Shown: in pieces, positions 12,147 to 24,520 of the stretch | Layout: each line of letters opens with the position of its first letter | How positions within the stretch are numbered: the first letter of the stretch is position 1 | Notes under the pieces: generated by a model | Seen by the model: only the letters and a program-made list of their open reading frames with translations | The model's database searches: none | Told to the model about the DNA's origin: nothing | Origin: Sitta carolinensis | Lineage: Eukaryota > Chordata > Aves > Passeriformes > Sittidae | Length of the DNA stretch: 64,000 nt | Reading direction: 5' to 3' | Assembly (NCBI GenBank): GCA_032173965.1 | Contig: JAVUNC010000006.1 | Coordinates: forward strand, 37,977,870-38,041,869 | Program-made: the position numbers and the translations under genes

Positions 12147-13567
12147 GTAAGTATTATATCACAGAAAAAAATCTACAGGTAACATATTCTTTTCTTCTAA
12201 TTTTTTTTTTTTTTTACTTGAAAGAGTGAGCCACTACTTTTCAAAAAAGAAGTGCTAGAACCATCTTACATATTCTTCTGTGTTTTAGTTTTAGATGCTG
12301 AATGGATGTCTTTGCCTAAGAAATACTTCATTACATCCCACTGATAGTTGTTCGAGTTTTTTTGATTAGGACATACAATATATTTCGTTTGTCACCCAAA
12401 CCTATGCCAAGGAAAAGGGCTGCCCTTGAATTCTGAATCTGCATATGAGTCATACTTGTATAACCTTTGTATCTTCTGAGGTACCATGTCCTCAAACATG
12501 GATTCTTTCCAAGATCTTTCATGTGCACCAGTTAGTCTCATGCTTGTGTAGCATTTTTGCAGTGAAAGTTGAATTCACTAATTCTACTTCAATAGTGTTT
12601 TTAACTGTTTTTCTCTACCCTCTTGTGCATGTACAGCTTGTGTCCATGTGAAGTCATGGGATCTCTGGTACAGCTGGGAAATGCTTAATAAAACATAAGA
12701 TGTATTAGGTCTTGGTTGGGTACATAGACTCACCTTTGCACGAGAGTCAAATAACTTAAACTCCAGATTTTAAGGGTTTTTTTTGAGCATATTAATATAT
12801 GGATATCAAAATACTTCTCTTCAGAAGGGTAACATCTTCCTTTTGTTTTCAATATAGCCAGTTTGTATACTAGGAACCTATTTAGAAAGTTGCATTCTAT
12901 GTAGGGCTAAGTCCTATTTCAGGCTTCATTGCACTTTGAAAGCGTTGCATCTTAGAATGAGTGCTGTGGTACAGTCCTGAGCTGATCTGATGAGGTTAAA
13001 GGTAATTGGTTTCTCTTCCTTTCAAAATCTATGGGTTGGGGTTAGTATCTTTTTGCAGAGCATACTGAATAACAATAGTGGGAATAAAGCACAGGAGCAG
13101 ATACCTCTGTATCATCTGTACTTCAGGAACACTTTACCTTGACTCAGAGGTGATTTTCTATTTTCCCAACCCTCATACCTGTCGAAGTCTTGCAAATCAA
13201 AGTATAGCTGAGCCTGTTTTGGGTATAGAAAAGGAGTAACCAATGCCTCACAGCATGTTCAAATAAATGGCCTCCAGCACTCCCTTTCAATCTCAAGAAT
13301 TCCAAAAGTGGTTCACTGTAAAATTGTACTGAAATTTTAAAATGCAGCATAAATATTCCTAATATATTACAATGTCTTTAAACTGCTTAACTGGAATTAA
13401 ACAAGCTAGGACTTTATTGCTTTAAAACTTTTTAATAAATTTTAGGCAGTTTTAAAAGAAATAGGATCCATGTGATCTGAATACCAATCTAATGAAACAG
13501 TTCTGCATATTTATTCTCTGATTCAACTGTTTTTTACCAGTATTAAATACTAAATTTTCTGGAGATA

Positions 13568-13581
13568 AAAAAAAAAAAAAA
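13568..13581. repeat. Poly(A) run in intron
   Basis: A short homopolymer A run lies within 'gataaaaaaaaaaaaa' in the intron between the exons at 12038 and 16226. No retrocopy was recognised directly upstream of it. Confidence 0.6.
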
Positions 13582-14327
13582 GTGATTAAGAAAATATAGT
13601 GGTGATTCAATTATCAACATAGTGCTTATGGCACTAAAATATGTGGATTACTCTACAGACTTTGGTTTGTGACTGACTGTCACTTTATGTGAAACTGATT
13701 TCTACCAATCAAATGTGTATTTTCAAGTTGTTGGTATAGTTCTTGAGGACATTGAAAATTCTGCAGTGGTATTAGCATTAAGGATATTTTCCAATGAGTG
13801 GCAAATGAAAAGTCAGCTACTTCAGTCATGATAGTCACAAAAAGATCATGAACTTTTAATTTCAGTAATGATATTAATTAATTATCATTTGAGACTTTGA
13901 CAGTGAAATATAATTTGACGTCTTTGCTCCCAAATCTACTGTAGCTTTTAATAAATCTTCCTATACATGTCGTCATCTATTTTCTGTGATTAATTGTCTC
14001 TTTCTTCAGAAACAGAAGGATGGATTTTTTTTCCTTAATTTATCTTTTGGAGCAATTTGCAAGCCTTTGTGATTTATGTTTCCCCTTTCCATATCTCTTC
14101 AATTCATGAAGTCTTACAGACTAGTCAGTAACTTGTACTAAAAGTTTCCTTCCCAATGTAGGTCCCCTATGCTCTCCCCTTGTAGAGAGCACCTGGAAGG
14201 CAAGCAGACTCATTTGATATAATTTAACTTATCTGTGAGGAAGATTGTGGGATTCAAGTTTAAAATTGGTTGAAGAAAGAAGGACAAATAGTATGGGAAA
14301 ATAAATAAGGGAACAACAATCTGTTTC

Positions 14328-14341
14328 TATATATATATATT
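14328..14341. repeat. TA microsatellite in intron
   Basis: An alternating TA run ('ctatatatatatattta') lies in the intron preceding the exon at 16226. No other feature was seen in 12.2-16.1 kb. Confidence 0.6.
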
Positions 14342-16117
14342 TACTAAAAAGTTGCCAATGCAGCAAGCAGTTAAAAGGAAAGTAATTAACATCAACATTG
14401 TGTTTTGTTTCTGCTATAATTTCTGCAATTGTAACAGCTTTTCCATTACAGACATATTTTAAAATATGTTGAGGGAATGTGCTTTTATTTCTATACCCAT
14501 TTTCTTAGAAATGAAGAAGTTTAAATGAGAAAATAATTTATTCAAGGAAACATTCACTAGATGTGGTTAGCAGTCTATATTATTATCAGACCAAAATGGT
14601 TGGTCCAGACAGTTGTTACTAGTTGTTATCTAAAGAATAATCCTCAGAAACTCTTTTTACAGCCACTGTATTTTCCTGAATTTTTGAGTACAAAAGTCCC
14701 TAGAGTTACACATGCCTTGCATTAGCTTTGTGAATTGAGTCCTGCCTTTCTCTTTGCACATTTCATCACTTTGAGGTTTTAACCTGGATGGTTTCCCAGA
14801 AACCATATGTCTTAGAGGCTTTCTGTTGTTGCTGGGAATTTATGTTCCAGGGCTTCATAAGTGGTGATAGACAACACTCTTGTGTCAACAAGGTATGTAG
14901 TATGACTGATACCACAGCTGAATAAAACCAAGTTGTCCTGAATGTAGGCTTTATTGTCATAACAATTAAACTCTTGCACTGTATTGCTGATGTCTGTTTT
15001 TATTCCTCTGTGTACGTTTTTTCATAAGTTCTTAAGACTATTTTTATTGGCACTTATATATAATGTAATGAGGTTACAAGTAAAAAGACATTGCAACATC
15101 ACTAGGCCATGGACACCCTTCTAGAACAAAACCTAGGGCTGCTTATGCATAAGAACTTTAAATGACTTGAAACTTGACGTCATCACTTAGAAAATGCAAA
15201 TTGAATCAGTTAAACAGTGAACTTTCTTTATGATTTTTCACCTTACTTCGAATACTGTCCACAGGAGGTACCTCTGACATAGCATACAGCAGCAGAGCTT
15301 TGGACCAAATCTCAAAACTTTATGCTGAAAACTTAGAACTCACTTGTACCAATGTCCCAAACACAGTGATTTCATTCTTCTGAAAGTGAAAACATCTCAA
15401 CCCTTCTAACCAAACTGTGAAGTCTTGCTCCTTATTAAGTAACTTTTGGTAATGTACTGCTGCAGTTTTATTGGATTGTTAAAAATTGCACTCTGGATAT
15501 TTAGTAGAGCCACTTTTCTTACATGCTTGTGTTAAAAAGAAAGCCATTAGAAGAAGGGTGTGTTGTATAAGCTGGTAGCAGCCACTTCCCTTAATTTCCA
15601 CCTTTTGCTAAATGTTTGGATATTTGATTTTTTTTTTTCCTCAGCATTTTGTAAGATGTTTTGTCAACTCATGTTGTCTGGATTTTGATGCAATAATATA
15701 TTTAGAAATAAGCACTATATGTGTACCCTGCTATGAAGGTATACACACAGTATGACATTGTATGAGCACCTGTTCAGTGTCACTTGGTGACTTAATTTCA
15801 TGCTGTTGGTAAAGATATTCCTTCACAAATATTTTGAGAGGTTTGTCTTATTTAAATATAAATTCTGGAAAATAAATGGAAAATATATCTTAGTGAAATA
15901 ATCAATTTTTTTAAAACACAGTCTACATTTCTTGTGTATAAGAAAGCTCTTGGTAATGCCTGTATTATAGAATATTAAAATCTGTTTCTCTAGAAAAATA
16001 ACTCAGTTTCTTAACTCAGAGCCTTATGAATATTGAATAACAATGTATTACTTGCTGAATAAATTATCATATAATGAAATACATGTTTTAAATAAAAACT
16101 AATGGTCAGTCAACCAA

Positions 16118-16172
16118 ATCTGAGAATCATAGATTTGAAAAGGCCTCTAAGATCATTGAGTCTAACTGACTT
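16118..16172 (-). mobile_element. Short CR1 3'-end remnant, antisense
   Basis: 'gagaatcatagatttgaaa' followed by 'aggcctctaagatcattgag' and 'tctaac' is the antisense CR1 3' terminus. Only about 55 bp is recognisable. It sits about 50 bp upstream of the putative exon at 16226, so that exon's acceptor may lie in or next to repeat-derived sequence. Confidence 0.75.
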
Positions 16173-16225
16173 CATGTGTGACTCTGAAGATGCTTACTCA
16201 CCTTTTTTGTGTCACTTATTTCTAG

Positions 16226-16328
16226 CACTTATGAAAGGGATGGTTCCTTTGGATACCAGTGCCTCCAAGGAAGATTCTACTAATGTTGCTGTTAGTGAAA
16301 TGAAGCTGCAAGCAGAAGGAGGAAAGCA
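16226..16328 (+). CDS. Putative internal exon D
   Basis: Acceptor 'cttatttctag' follows a pyrimidine-rich tract, and the donor is GCA|gtagaa, which is weak. With one base carried over from the previous exon, the frame reads SLMKGMVPLDTSASKEDS then TNVAVSEMKLQAEGGK. Two bases (CA) are left over, which is what the exon at 16414 needs. Unspliced, this frame would end at TAG 16330-16332, two codons later. It is polar and low in hydrophobics, like a disordered tail. The weak donor, the 85-bp downstream intron and the adjacent CR1 remnant make it the least certain exon of the chain. Confidence 0.5.
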
Positions 16329-16384
16329 GTAGAATATTTTTAAAAACCACACCAGTTTTCTCTGTGGTAAATTCCATTCCACTA

Positions 16385-16402
16385 TTTTTTTTTTTTTTTT
16401 TT
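16385..16402. repeat. T18 tract, polypyrimidine tract of the next exon
   Basis: An 18-base T run lies 11 bases before the acceptor CAG at 16411-16413. It would serve as the polypyrimidine tract of the exon starting at 16414. It occupies much of the 85-bp intron. Confidence 0.7.
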
Positions 16403-16413
16403 GTTTTGAACAG

Positions 16414-16529
16414 TAGTAATTCCATCTGCTGTAGGAGTGATGCACACTTAATGAATGATTCAGCAGTTGCAAAACATTCAAATGGAAGAGCACCAAGAGT
16501 GATTCTGAAGAACTCTTGTGATAATTTAG
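16414..16529 (+). CDS. Putative internal exon E
   Basis: Acceptor 'gttttgaacag' is preceded by an 18-base T tract, and the donor is TTTAG|gtgact. The first base completes the codon started by CA in the previous exon (giving His). The frame then reads SNSICCRSDAHLMNDSAVAK followed by HSNGRAPRVILKNSCDNL, with one G left over. An alternative acceptor three bases later (exon start 16417) keeps the frame and loses one Ser. If the donor is not used, the frame ends at TAA 16544-16546 after five more residues, so this could alternatively be a terminal exon. Polar, Ser/Asn-rich composition agrees with the neighbouring exons. Confidence 0.58.
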
Positions 16530-19500
16530 GTGACTTGTACAGCTAAGGCTTTCTGAAATTTTGCTATTCTCTTGTATTTGTTTCTGCAGTCCTCCTAGAC
16601 TGAATTTATTGCATTCCTGAAGTACTTTGAAATGAAATACCTGTGACATTAATCTTTGCTGTGAGCTTATTTACCCTTATACAGGAATTGTGCTAATGCT
16701 TGTTTTTTTATTGTGTTTAATAACATTATTAATAATGAAAAAATATACAGAAATTGCCTATTATTATGAGAGAGTCATTATGTAGTTATATTGTACAGAC
16801 ACATATTTGTGATTTTAGGTCCCTCATATTGAAAAAAATCATTTAAGGAAGAAGTGATAAAACAAAATTTTCTCAAAGCAAGTGAAAATTAACATCTTGA
16901 TTTCAGGTTCAGTATATATATATAAAGTTGTCTAGAATTATTCTTTTGGCCAAACAGTTTTATCAGATGGTCTTAGTTAGACACTTTAAAGAATCTGAAT
17001 TTCACCCATCTGCATGAAGAGTATTAAGAGGCACCTCTATGTGCCTGTTAAAATTTTAAAAACAGTGTTTCATGTTCATTTATTTATTCTGTTTTGTTCT
17101 CTATTAGAGAAGATGCATCATATTGGTTGTAAAATTCTATGGAAATACAATATTGCACATGTATATTTGTTCAGATATCACTATTCTAAACAAATTGAAT
17201 ACAATTTTGCATTACGTTGGTCTCAAAGAGCAAATCACAGAAGAACTTTCTGCTGTCTAAAGAAATGCAAGTGTTTCTGATCGTTCTTGTTTTATTCTCT
17301 TCTCAGCTGCTTCTGGCTGGATCACTGCTAGTGTGCCTTAAAAGATTCGCCAAAGCTATCAGAGTACTGTAGCAACATTTTCACCATTCAAACAATTTTG
17401 TTCTACAGACTTCTGTCATATTTAGGAAGCCTATTTCTTCTCTGAAAACACTGTCATTTTTTAGCACTGTAGGTGTCTCAGGTATAATTCACAGGCCATG
17501 ATGTGCCATGTCAAAAGAGGACTTTTTTTTTAATACTCTGATGAAGTGTTCTGTAGTCCCATTGGGTGCTCTGGACAGTGCACTTCCTTGACAATCACCT
17601 TGTGTTCAACCTGTTTCAACCTGCTGAGAACATCAAAATCAGACACAGAAATGAGAAAAAGATTTAATTTATTCTCCTTTCATTTTCCATGAACTTAAAT
17701 TGCTTAAAATTAAAAAAAAAATCTGATTTGGTTAAAAAGTTTTGTTTACCTTTTGTTGTTTATAACTGCTGTGCGTGGTAGTGCTGGCATTGGCTTTTTG
17801 CAGACTTCTGGCACATGTGCTCATTCAGAGGGTCAAGAAAACAAAACAGGCACATCCATCTGTTCTGATCTCAATGGCCATGACAGAAACAAGAAAAAAA
17901 TCAACAAATAAACTTCTGCTCTCTACAAAGAGTGTGGATGTCATGAAACAGTGTTTAGCACAAGCCACAGCTACTATAAACTAAACTTACTTTAAGTGGA
18001 GCCAACATTTGTAATTTATTTTTTTATTAGATCAGAGCGGGGGTGGAAATATGGCATTTAAAACATTTTAACTGGTTTGGTCTGCTGAAACTTAAATTGC
18101 AAAACAAAATGTCACCAGCTTGCAGACATTATGGTGGCTACAAATTATGGCCAAAGAAAGGTCACTTTAAAATATAGTATGAAGCAGTATATCATGCTCT
18201 CAAAACACCTTATGTGGTAAAAAGATCTGCTGCAGGGATTGCTGATGGATAAATGTATACCCTAACTGTTTTACCACAGTTTAAAAGTTTTTTTGACATG
18301 AAATTGCCTGTAGGTAAATAAATGGGACTATAAGAGTCTTAGCTGAGAAGTAATACCAGAAATACAATGTCCTTACTTTTTCCTAAGGAATTTTTAAAAA
18401 TCTTTCCATTTTATATATTTACACATTTTTTCCTGGCTTGTAATTTAGAAATCTGAAGTGTGTATTCTTAAAACAGGATCATTACTGCTTTATATTGTTT
18501 GAAAACTAAGGATAAGCAGTCTGATCTCCCTCACTATTACATCAAGCATTGAATCAACTTTTGTACTATACAGGACAGAGATTACTACTGGGTGAATAAT
18601 CTTGGCTTTAAAACTTTAAGTATATAAGTGCTTAGTGTATTTGCCTTTGCCTATGTGACTGGGTTTTCCTCAGTTTTATATCCTTTTATAAGATTTCCTA
18701 AAAGGGCTGGAAGAACAGAAGAGACATTAAACCACACACACAAAAAGAAAAAAATTACTGAGTAGACTTATGGACTCCAAAGCCAGGAAATGCTCTCTTA
18801 AATTTACCTTCTTGGCATGGCAGTCTAGATAGCATGTAATATTTGTCTCTCTTCCACCTTTGATAGAGGTTCATATTACGAAGTGAATTTTGTTTCCTCT
18901 TTACTGAAGGCTAAAGTTCCGTTCATGACATTATGTGAAACTGTCCTTTTGTGGTTTAAGAAATAATATTTTTTCCATATTGGTCTGAAATAATACTCTT
19001 TTGCACAGTTTCAGTTTTTAAAGTAGAAAAGCAGATAATTTTTATATAAAGCCTTTTGTATATTTCACATCTTAAAAATTGCTGTCCCTTCTGGCAGCCA
19101 GATTTTTTATATTTTAACCCTTTAATGACTTGTTACTCAATTCTTTCTCAAAGTAGTGGTTTTCAATAATTAAAAATGCGGTGTTGCACACACAATAAAT
19201 GATGGTTTAAATCTTTGTTCTGTTTATCATTTGGTAAATCAGGCAATTTTTTTATGTATGTACTAAGTACATACAGATTTTATAAGCTAGTGTCAGGCAT
19301 TCTCTTTTTTTAATGCTGTACTGAAATACAGTGCTTCAGTATTGTGCTTTCAAAAGTGCATTGGCCCTCTATTTTAGTATCAAATAGTTGCCACATGAAT
19401 AAGCTATAAATTTTATGCTCTTCAGTTCCTAATGTTTTACAGCAGTTAATTACTTTTGAGATTATATTTACTAAATAGACAAAATATTTTATTTTTATTG

Positions 19501-20090
19501 TGTAATTATGTCATCCTAAGAAGAAATATCAAATATCAAATTAAAAATAAAATTTTACAGTGCAAAACAAAGCAATTTTCTTACATTTACTTCTCAAATT
19601 TTTGATGGATGCCAGTCTTCAGTGATTATGGAAGTACTTCTTGGATATTCAAATCTCAGCCACATTTTTACTAACTATTACAGCAAAGTAAATAAAGAAA
19701 ATATATGAAAAACGCATACAACAAAGAAATTACTATTCTAAAATCCATTTCTGAGCTAAGGAATCTACATATCAGTTCATCTCTGGATTGCAAGGCATAG
19801 TCTCTGCACTGGGTAGCACTGAATGGTTTTTCATGAATGAAAATGCCAGTATTACTCTGAAATTAAATCAGTAGGTATTTTTGTAATACTGGTATAATTT
19901 TTATGGCCAAAAATGAGAAGTCTGCAACCTGGATGCATTCTCATATCTATAACATGCATAAATTTTTTTTCATTAATTTTTGTGGCACTGCTTGTTACAG
20001 TCGAATTTTACAGTACCTATGTTAAACTCCTTGTGTCTACAGTGTCTTAGTAACAAATTGATCTCTCTCTAAGCTCTTGTCACCCCACAG

Positions 20091-20203
20091 AAGTAATTGA
20101 TACTGAAGTTAACGTGAGCTGCAATTCAATATCTGATGATACAGCATTGTCAAAAATGGATGTGCAGGAGGACATTACGCAAAGTCCTGTGATTTTGATG
20201 TAA
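20091..20203 (+). CDS. Putative terminal exon F with stop codon
   Basis: The acceptor is a strong 'tgtcaccccacag'. The first two bases (AA) complete the codon begun with G in the previous exon. The frame reads EVIDTEVNVSCNSISDD, then TALSKMDVQEDITQSPVILM, and ends at TAA 20201-20203. It is acidic and Ser-rich with no internal stops. AATAAA signals follow 48 bases and about 140-160 bases after the stop. It closes a phase-consistent chain of 633 bases (210 residues plus stop) from 6092. I do not recognise the C terminus. Confidence 0.65.
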
Positions 20204-20250
20204 TTGTAGAGTTTAGAAGCAGTTCTAGAGAAAAACTAGCAGTAGATGGA

Positions 20251-20256
20251 AATAAA
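20251..20256 (+). terminator. Candidate poly(A) signal AATAAA of the gene ending at 20203
   Basis: AATAAA lies 48 bases after the stop codon. Further copies at 20342-20347 and 20359-20364 are followed by a T-rich stretch ('ggatattttttttcatg') that could be the downstream element. Which one is used cannot be told from sequence alone. Confidence 0.45.
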
Positions 20257-20364
20257 ATCTTGATTAAATTAAAATTTCAGAACACTTTTATTCTTGGTAC
20301 CTTAGCTTAAAAACTGCCTTTATAGCTAGTATTTACATCTGAATAAAAGTGATCCCTAAATAAA

Positions 20365-23300
20365 ATTTCATCTTGGATATTTTTTTTCATGATTAAGTAC
20401 TTTCTACTCTAGCACAACAACTCTTTAGTGTAGTCATGTCATGCAAATATGAACTTTTTTGCTTTTCTATGTAAATAACTAAATTAGATTTTAAATCAGA
20501 AGTGCTCTGTACAAGAGTATATTTTAGTGTTCTGTACAAAAGTACAACATAGCAGAATCTAATAACCAAGTCATTCAAAAATTTGCAATGCTTCTGGGAA
20601 TGCTGACAGCAAAAATGAAGGCGATTGCTGTGGTTAAAATCCAGCAACGTCCAACATTTATCATTTGTACTAACAATAGCTCTCCTGTTCCTAAAGCTGA
20701 AGTTGCGCATCTATCATTTATCTGGATGAAATAATGAGATTTTTCTTGTTCTCTTCCCCTAATAATGACAAAATCTGTAGTGTAAGAATATGCAGTAATG
20801 ATATTTTTTAATTTCTAGTCATTTTATTTAGGAATCTACCGGCTGCTCTCAGGAACTAAATATTTTTGGAACATGGTTGTTAACATGTTTTCATTAAATT
20901 ATTACATTTAAAAACAAGAACTATATAGAGATATCTCTTTTAGGATGATTTTGCTGTCTTTTTTAGGGGCACGGGTTCTTGATAGGTGTTTTGTTTGAGT
21001 AAGTACAACAGTTGTTGAGTAGTCTGTTATTTTCATCTGTCTTCAGACCAGAGTTGTTTTGATCTTAGACTGCTTTTCTCATCTGCCATCTACAGTGCAA
21101 TAGTGTGTCAGAAGGCATACCATCATTTCTTCACCTACCCTCCATCAATAATTTTGGTAGTTTGTGTTCCCATGGAATTATATTAGTGTTGATGGCAGTT
21201 ATTTCTTTTAAGCTCTTTTCATATGAGCTCTGACACTCTTATTTGTTTACTGAAATAAAAGCTGCTTAGTAAATGGACTTAGCATCGGGTCACATGCTGT
21301 CTAATTTTAAAGATTATTCCACAGGTCAAAGTAAGTGTCTCTTACTACATTTGTCTAGATTTTCTAATTTCCAGCATTGATTCTACTATTAATTTGTAGA
21401 GGAAATGGTAAAGGATAGACTTTGCTGCAATAAGCCTGAAATACTGATTCAAGGCAAAAAATGAGACTACAACAAATTTAGGACATCTGTCTAAGTGCTT
21501 AGTCTAGAACCTAAAAATACACACATTACAAAGTATATTTCTTCAGTGTATTAATATCAAATCATCTTCCTTATAAACAGTTTCTGACATCTAAAATATT
21601 TTGAAAACTGATACAAAAATTTTCTAAAGATGATCAAAAGGATTTCTGTGTCACTCACACTGTTAAACAAGCATGGAACTGGGAAACAGCCCAGTTTATG
21701 TTACTGGCATGAGGCTCTTCACAGAAACCACCAGTGATACAGTTTTGTACTTAGTGTGGAAAATGATGAAGATAAGCTGTGTTTTCATGCTGGCCAAGAG
21801 AACACAAGAGAACTTTGCATCTGTGGCTGTTTGGTGTATGGAGCTCAACGTGTGCCCCATTTTTACTGAGGCTTTCTTTGCCAGGTGCAGCACTGACAGC
21901 CCCAGTTCACTCAAACAGCTGCAACCATGAAGATGTCATGGAGCTGGCAGAACTTTTGTTACGTGTTTTGACTAACAGAATGTCAACAAGTCCATCAGAA
22001 ACCTTGGAGTTGTTTGTTTTGTCTTCACTGGAGCAGTCTCCAGTGCAGTCATAAAGCTAGAAAATGCAGAAACCTTTGTTCAATGCGAGCTACATCAGCA
22101 GGGAGGCTCACTAGCCATGAAACAGGAATCTATTAGTATGTTGTCCATTGATCTATTAGATGTCTATAAATTAACAAAAAAAAAGTGATCTAAGAAGCTT
22201 TTAAAAGTGAGACAAATTATTCTTATTTCATAGTCAAAAAGTCTCTGTGAATATGGAGAAATGAAATATCAAAGTCAAGAAACACTTCATTTTTCCAGAA
22301 TGCAAGTAATTAATTTCAATAGTGTAACAAACTAAAATGAAGCTCCTGAGTATGTTAATCAAGAGACATCAATCCCACTTCATATCATCTCTTAACGTAT
22401 GATTTGCTCACTTTGATTTAGACTTAACTATGTTCCATACTTAGGGGAAATCTGTTATGTGTGCTGTGCACTGGATAGCAAAGTTGAAATAATTCCACTG
22501 GAGGCAGCTGATGTGCTACAGAAGGAATACTGACTCTTGCAGGGTATTTTAACAAATAGCTCAAATGTTCAAATTTCTGCTGCGATATTACATTACCAGA
22601 AGAAAGCAACAAATAGAAAAATATTTTAGATATTTAGAAAAAGAGATTGTAGGTAAGGGTGTCAATACAGTAACAGTGTATTACTGAGGTTTTGAAGGCG
22701 CATCACTTTTAAGGCTGATATTTTTATGTGCTTATTAGCAAATGGTGATATTCAATTTTTTTTCCCTTGGAGCATGTGAGAAGGAAATATGTTATTTGCT
22801 TGTGATTTCTGGAATGTGTTTCACCATTTCATGCTGCCAGTTTCTGTTTAATTTGGGGTTAACTAAAAAAAACAACTAACCATCTAACTCTGATACTTCA
22901 TTACAAGCACTCCTAATTAAGTTAGTTGATACATGAGTCACTTTCCTTCAGATCTTTTGTTTTCATTTCATTTGAATGAAGTACAGTGTTTTTTGCAGTT
23001 AGTGTCCTAAAACTGGAACAATATTATTCTTGTGAACTAGCATTTTGGTTGGGACATTCCAAAACTAAGATTGCCAAGGCACTTTCATACATGTGACCCT
23101 GAATATATTGCATCATATTTCCCAGTCAACTATTGTCACTGCAGTATAGTATAAAGTAACAACAAAGAATCTGCAGAATTTCAACAAATAATATGAATGT
23201 GAAATGTTTCTATGCTGGTGTGAAGTCAGAAAGGTCTGTTTAAAACTTCTAAACCTTACTGTGTTGGTTAAGGTGTTACAAATAGGCATAGTGGAATGAA

Positions 23301-24452
23301 ATTCCTCAACATTGAATCGTTTCTTGAGATAAAGTCCTTGAATGTTTAGCAAGGAGTCCAGCTCTTCATACATGTTGAATTTCACCTTACTGTAGTAACC
23401 AGAACTATTGCAGTTTCCTTCAGACTTGATTTCTGAAATGTAAAGGTGTGTTCAGACTTCTAATAGCTGTGTAGGTATCAGGTATATCCTATCCACATAA
23501 TTATGTCTCTGTCTTATAGGTATTGACATGTGTAAACATGTTCATACAGTGTAAAATTTTACTGCTCAAAAAGAAAGATTTCCTTTTATGCTTGGAAATC
23601 CTGACTGCAGTAAAGCCTAGCAGAGGCCGTGTCTGTAATATTAGTGGAGTTACAATTTTTTGCTGAGTTTTAGAAAAGAGGAGAGAAATATTTTCTTTGT
23701 CTATATTTTCATTGCATTCTGGAGGTCTGCAAGTCTATAATATATGTTGCTCTGATGAAAAACAAATGCTTGCTGAAAAGTACATGATTTTATAAAAATC
23801 GTATGGTAGCAAACTCAAAAACACTTGGAATAATTTGATGCTATGTCATTTTTATATTTTTTTTCAGAATCTGAGAAATGAGATTTTGAGTTCATTTAGG
23901 TTCCTTTATTTTTTTAAAGAAGAGTAAATCAAAGTTAGTTATATAATGAAAACCATAGTACTTCTAAATAACATCAATCCAAGCTTATGAAATCTGAAGA
24001 ATTCTGAAATGTTGCAGCTCTTTGTTCCACTTTAATGTAGTCTACTGCAGCTTTTTTCAAAATTATGAAGCCATCTCCAAGGAGAGCTAGCTCATCTGTT
24101 AATATGTATCAATTGTATTTCATACTCATGACTAAGTGTTTTGTTTATATCAGTTTTTCAACTGATCTAGTAACTCAATGAGTACCCAAAATGGAGATTT
24201 TTATGTGTGTAGGGAGAAGCTAATTATATCTTACAACTAAATTTCAGCACTATTGGTATTCTTTTTTTAACAAAAGACTCACAAAATAAAACTAAATAAA
24301 AAGTTTGACATCTTTGTCCTATGATATTTTCGTTCCAAGATAGCTTCACAAAGTATTTGCAGTCCACTTTTTCCATTATCTGCCATCTTCAAAGAGGAAA
24401 AAAAATCCAGCTTGACTATCTTGAGAAGTATGCAATTAATTAAAAAAAACCC
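20365..24452. other. Non-coding stretch, no gene seen
   Basis: AT-rich sequence after the putative gene end. Open frames on both strands around 21673-22054 overlap one another and have no recognisable motif or fitting splice chain. No RNA gene or clear repeat was identified. Confidence 0.45.
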
Positions 24453-24520
24453 TAGAATTGTAGAATCATTTAGGTTGGAAAAGACCCTTTAGATCAAGTT
24501 CAGCCAAACTGCTGCTTGAC
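24453..24520 (-). mobile_element. Short CR1 3'-end remnant, antisense
   Basis: 'tagaattgtagaatcattt' followed by 'aggttggaaaagaccctt' and 'agatcaagttcagcc' is the classic antisense CR1 3' terminus. The rest of the element is missing or unrecognisable. Confidence 0.85.

Noticed and set aside
12147..12229. Continuation of the exon C frame to 12178 or to the stop at 12227-12229
   Set aside because: A perfect gtaagt donor at 12147 precedes it. The alternative donor at 12179 would break the phase with the next exon.
18208..18285. Loose inverted repeat gtggtaaaa ... ttttaccac
   Set aside because: 9-bp arms separated by about 60 bases are expected by chance in AT-rich sequence of this length.
21673..22054. 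Overlapping frames of 72-91 codons, possible exon or retrocopy
   Set aside because: There is no recognisable protein, no poly(A) tail and no splice partner in phase. Open frames on both strands suggest chance.
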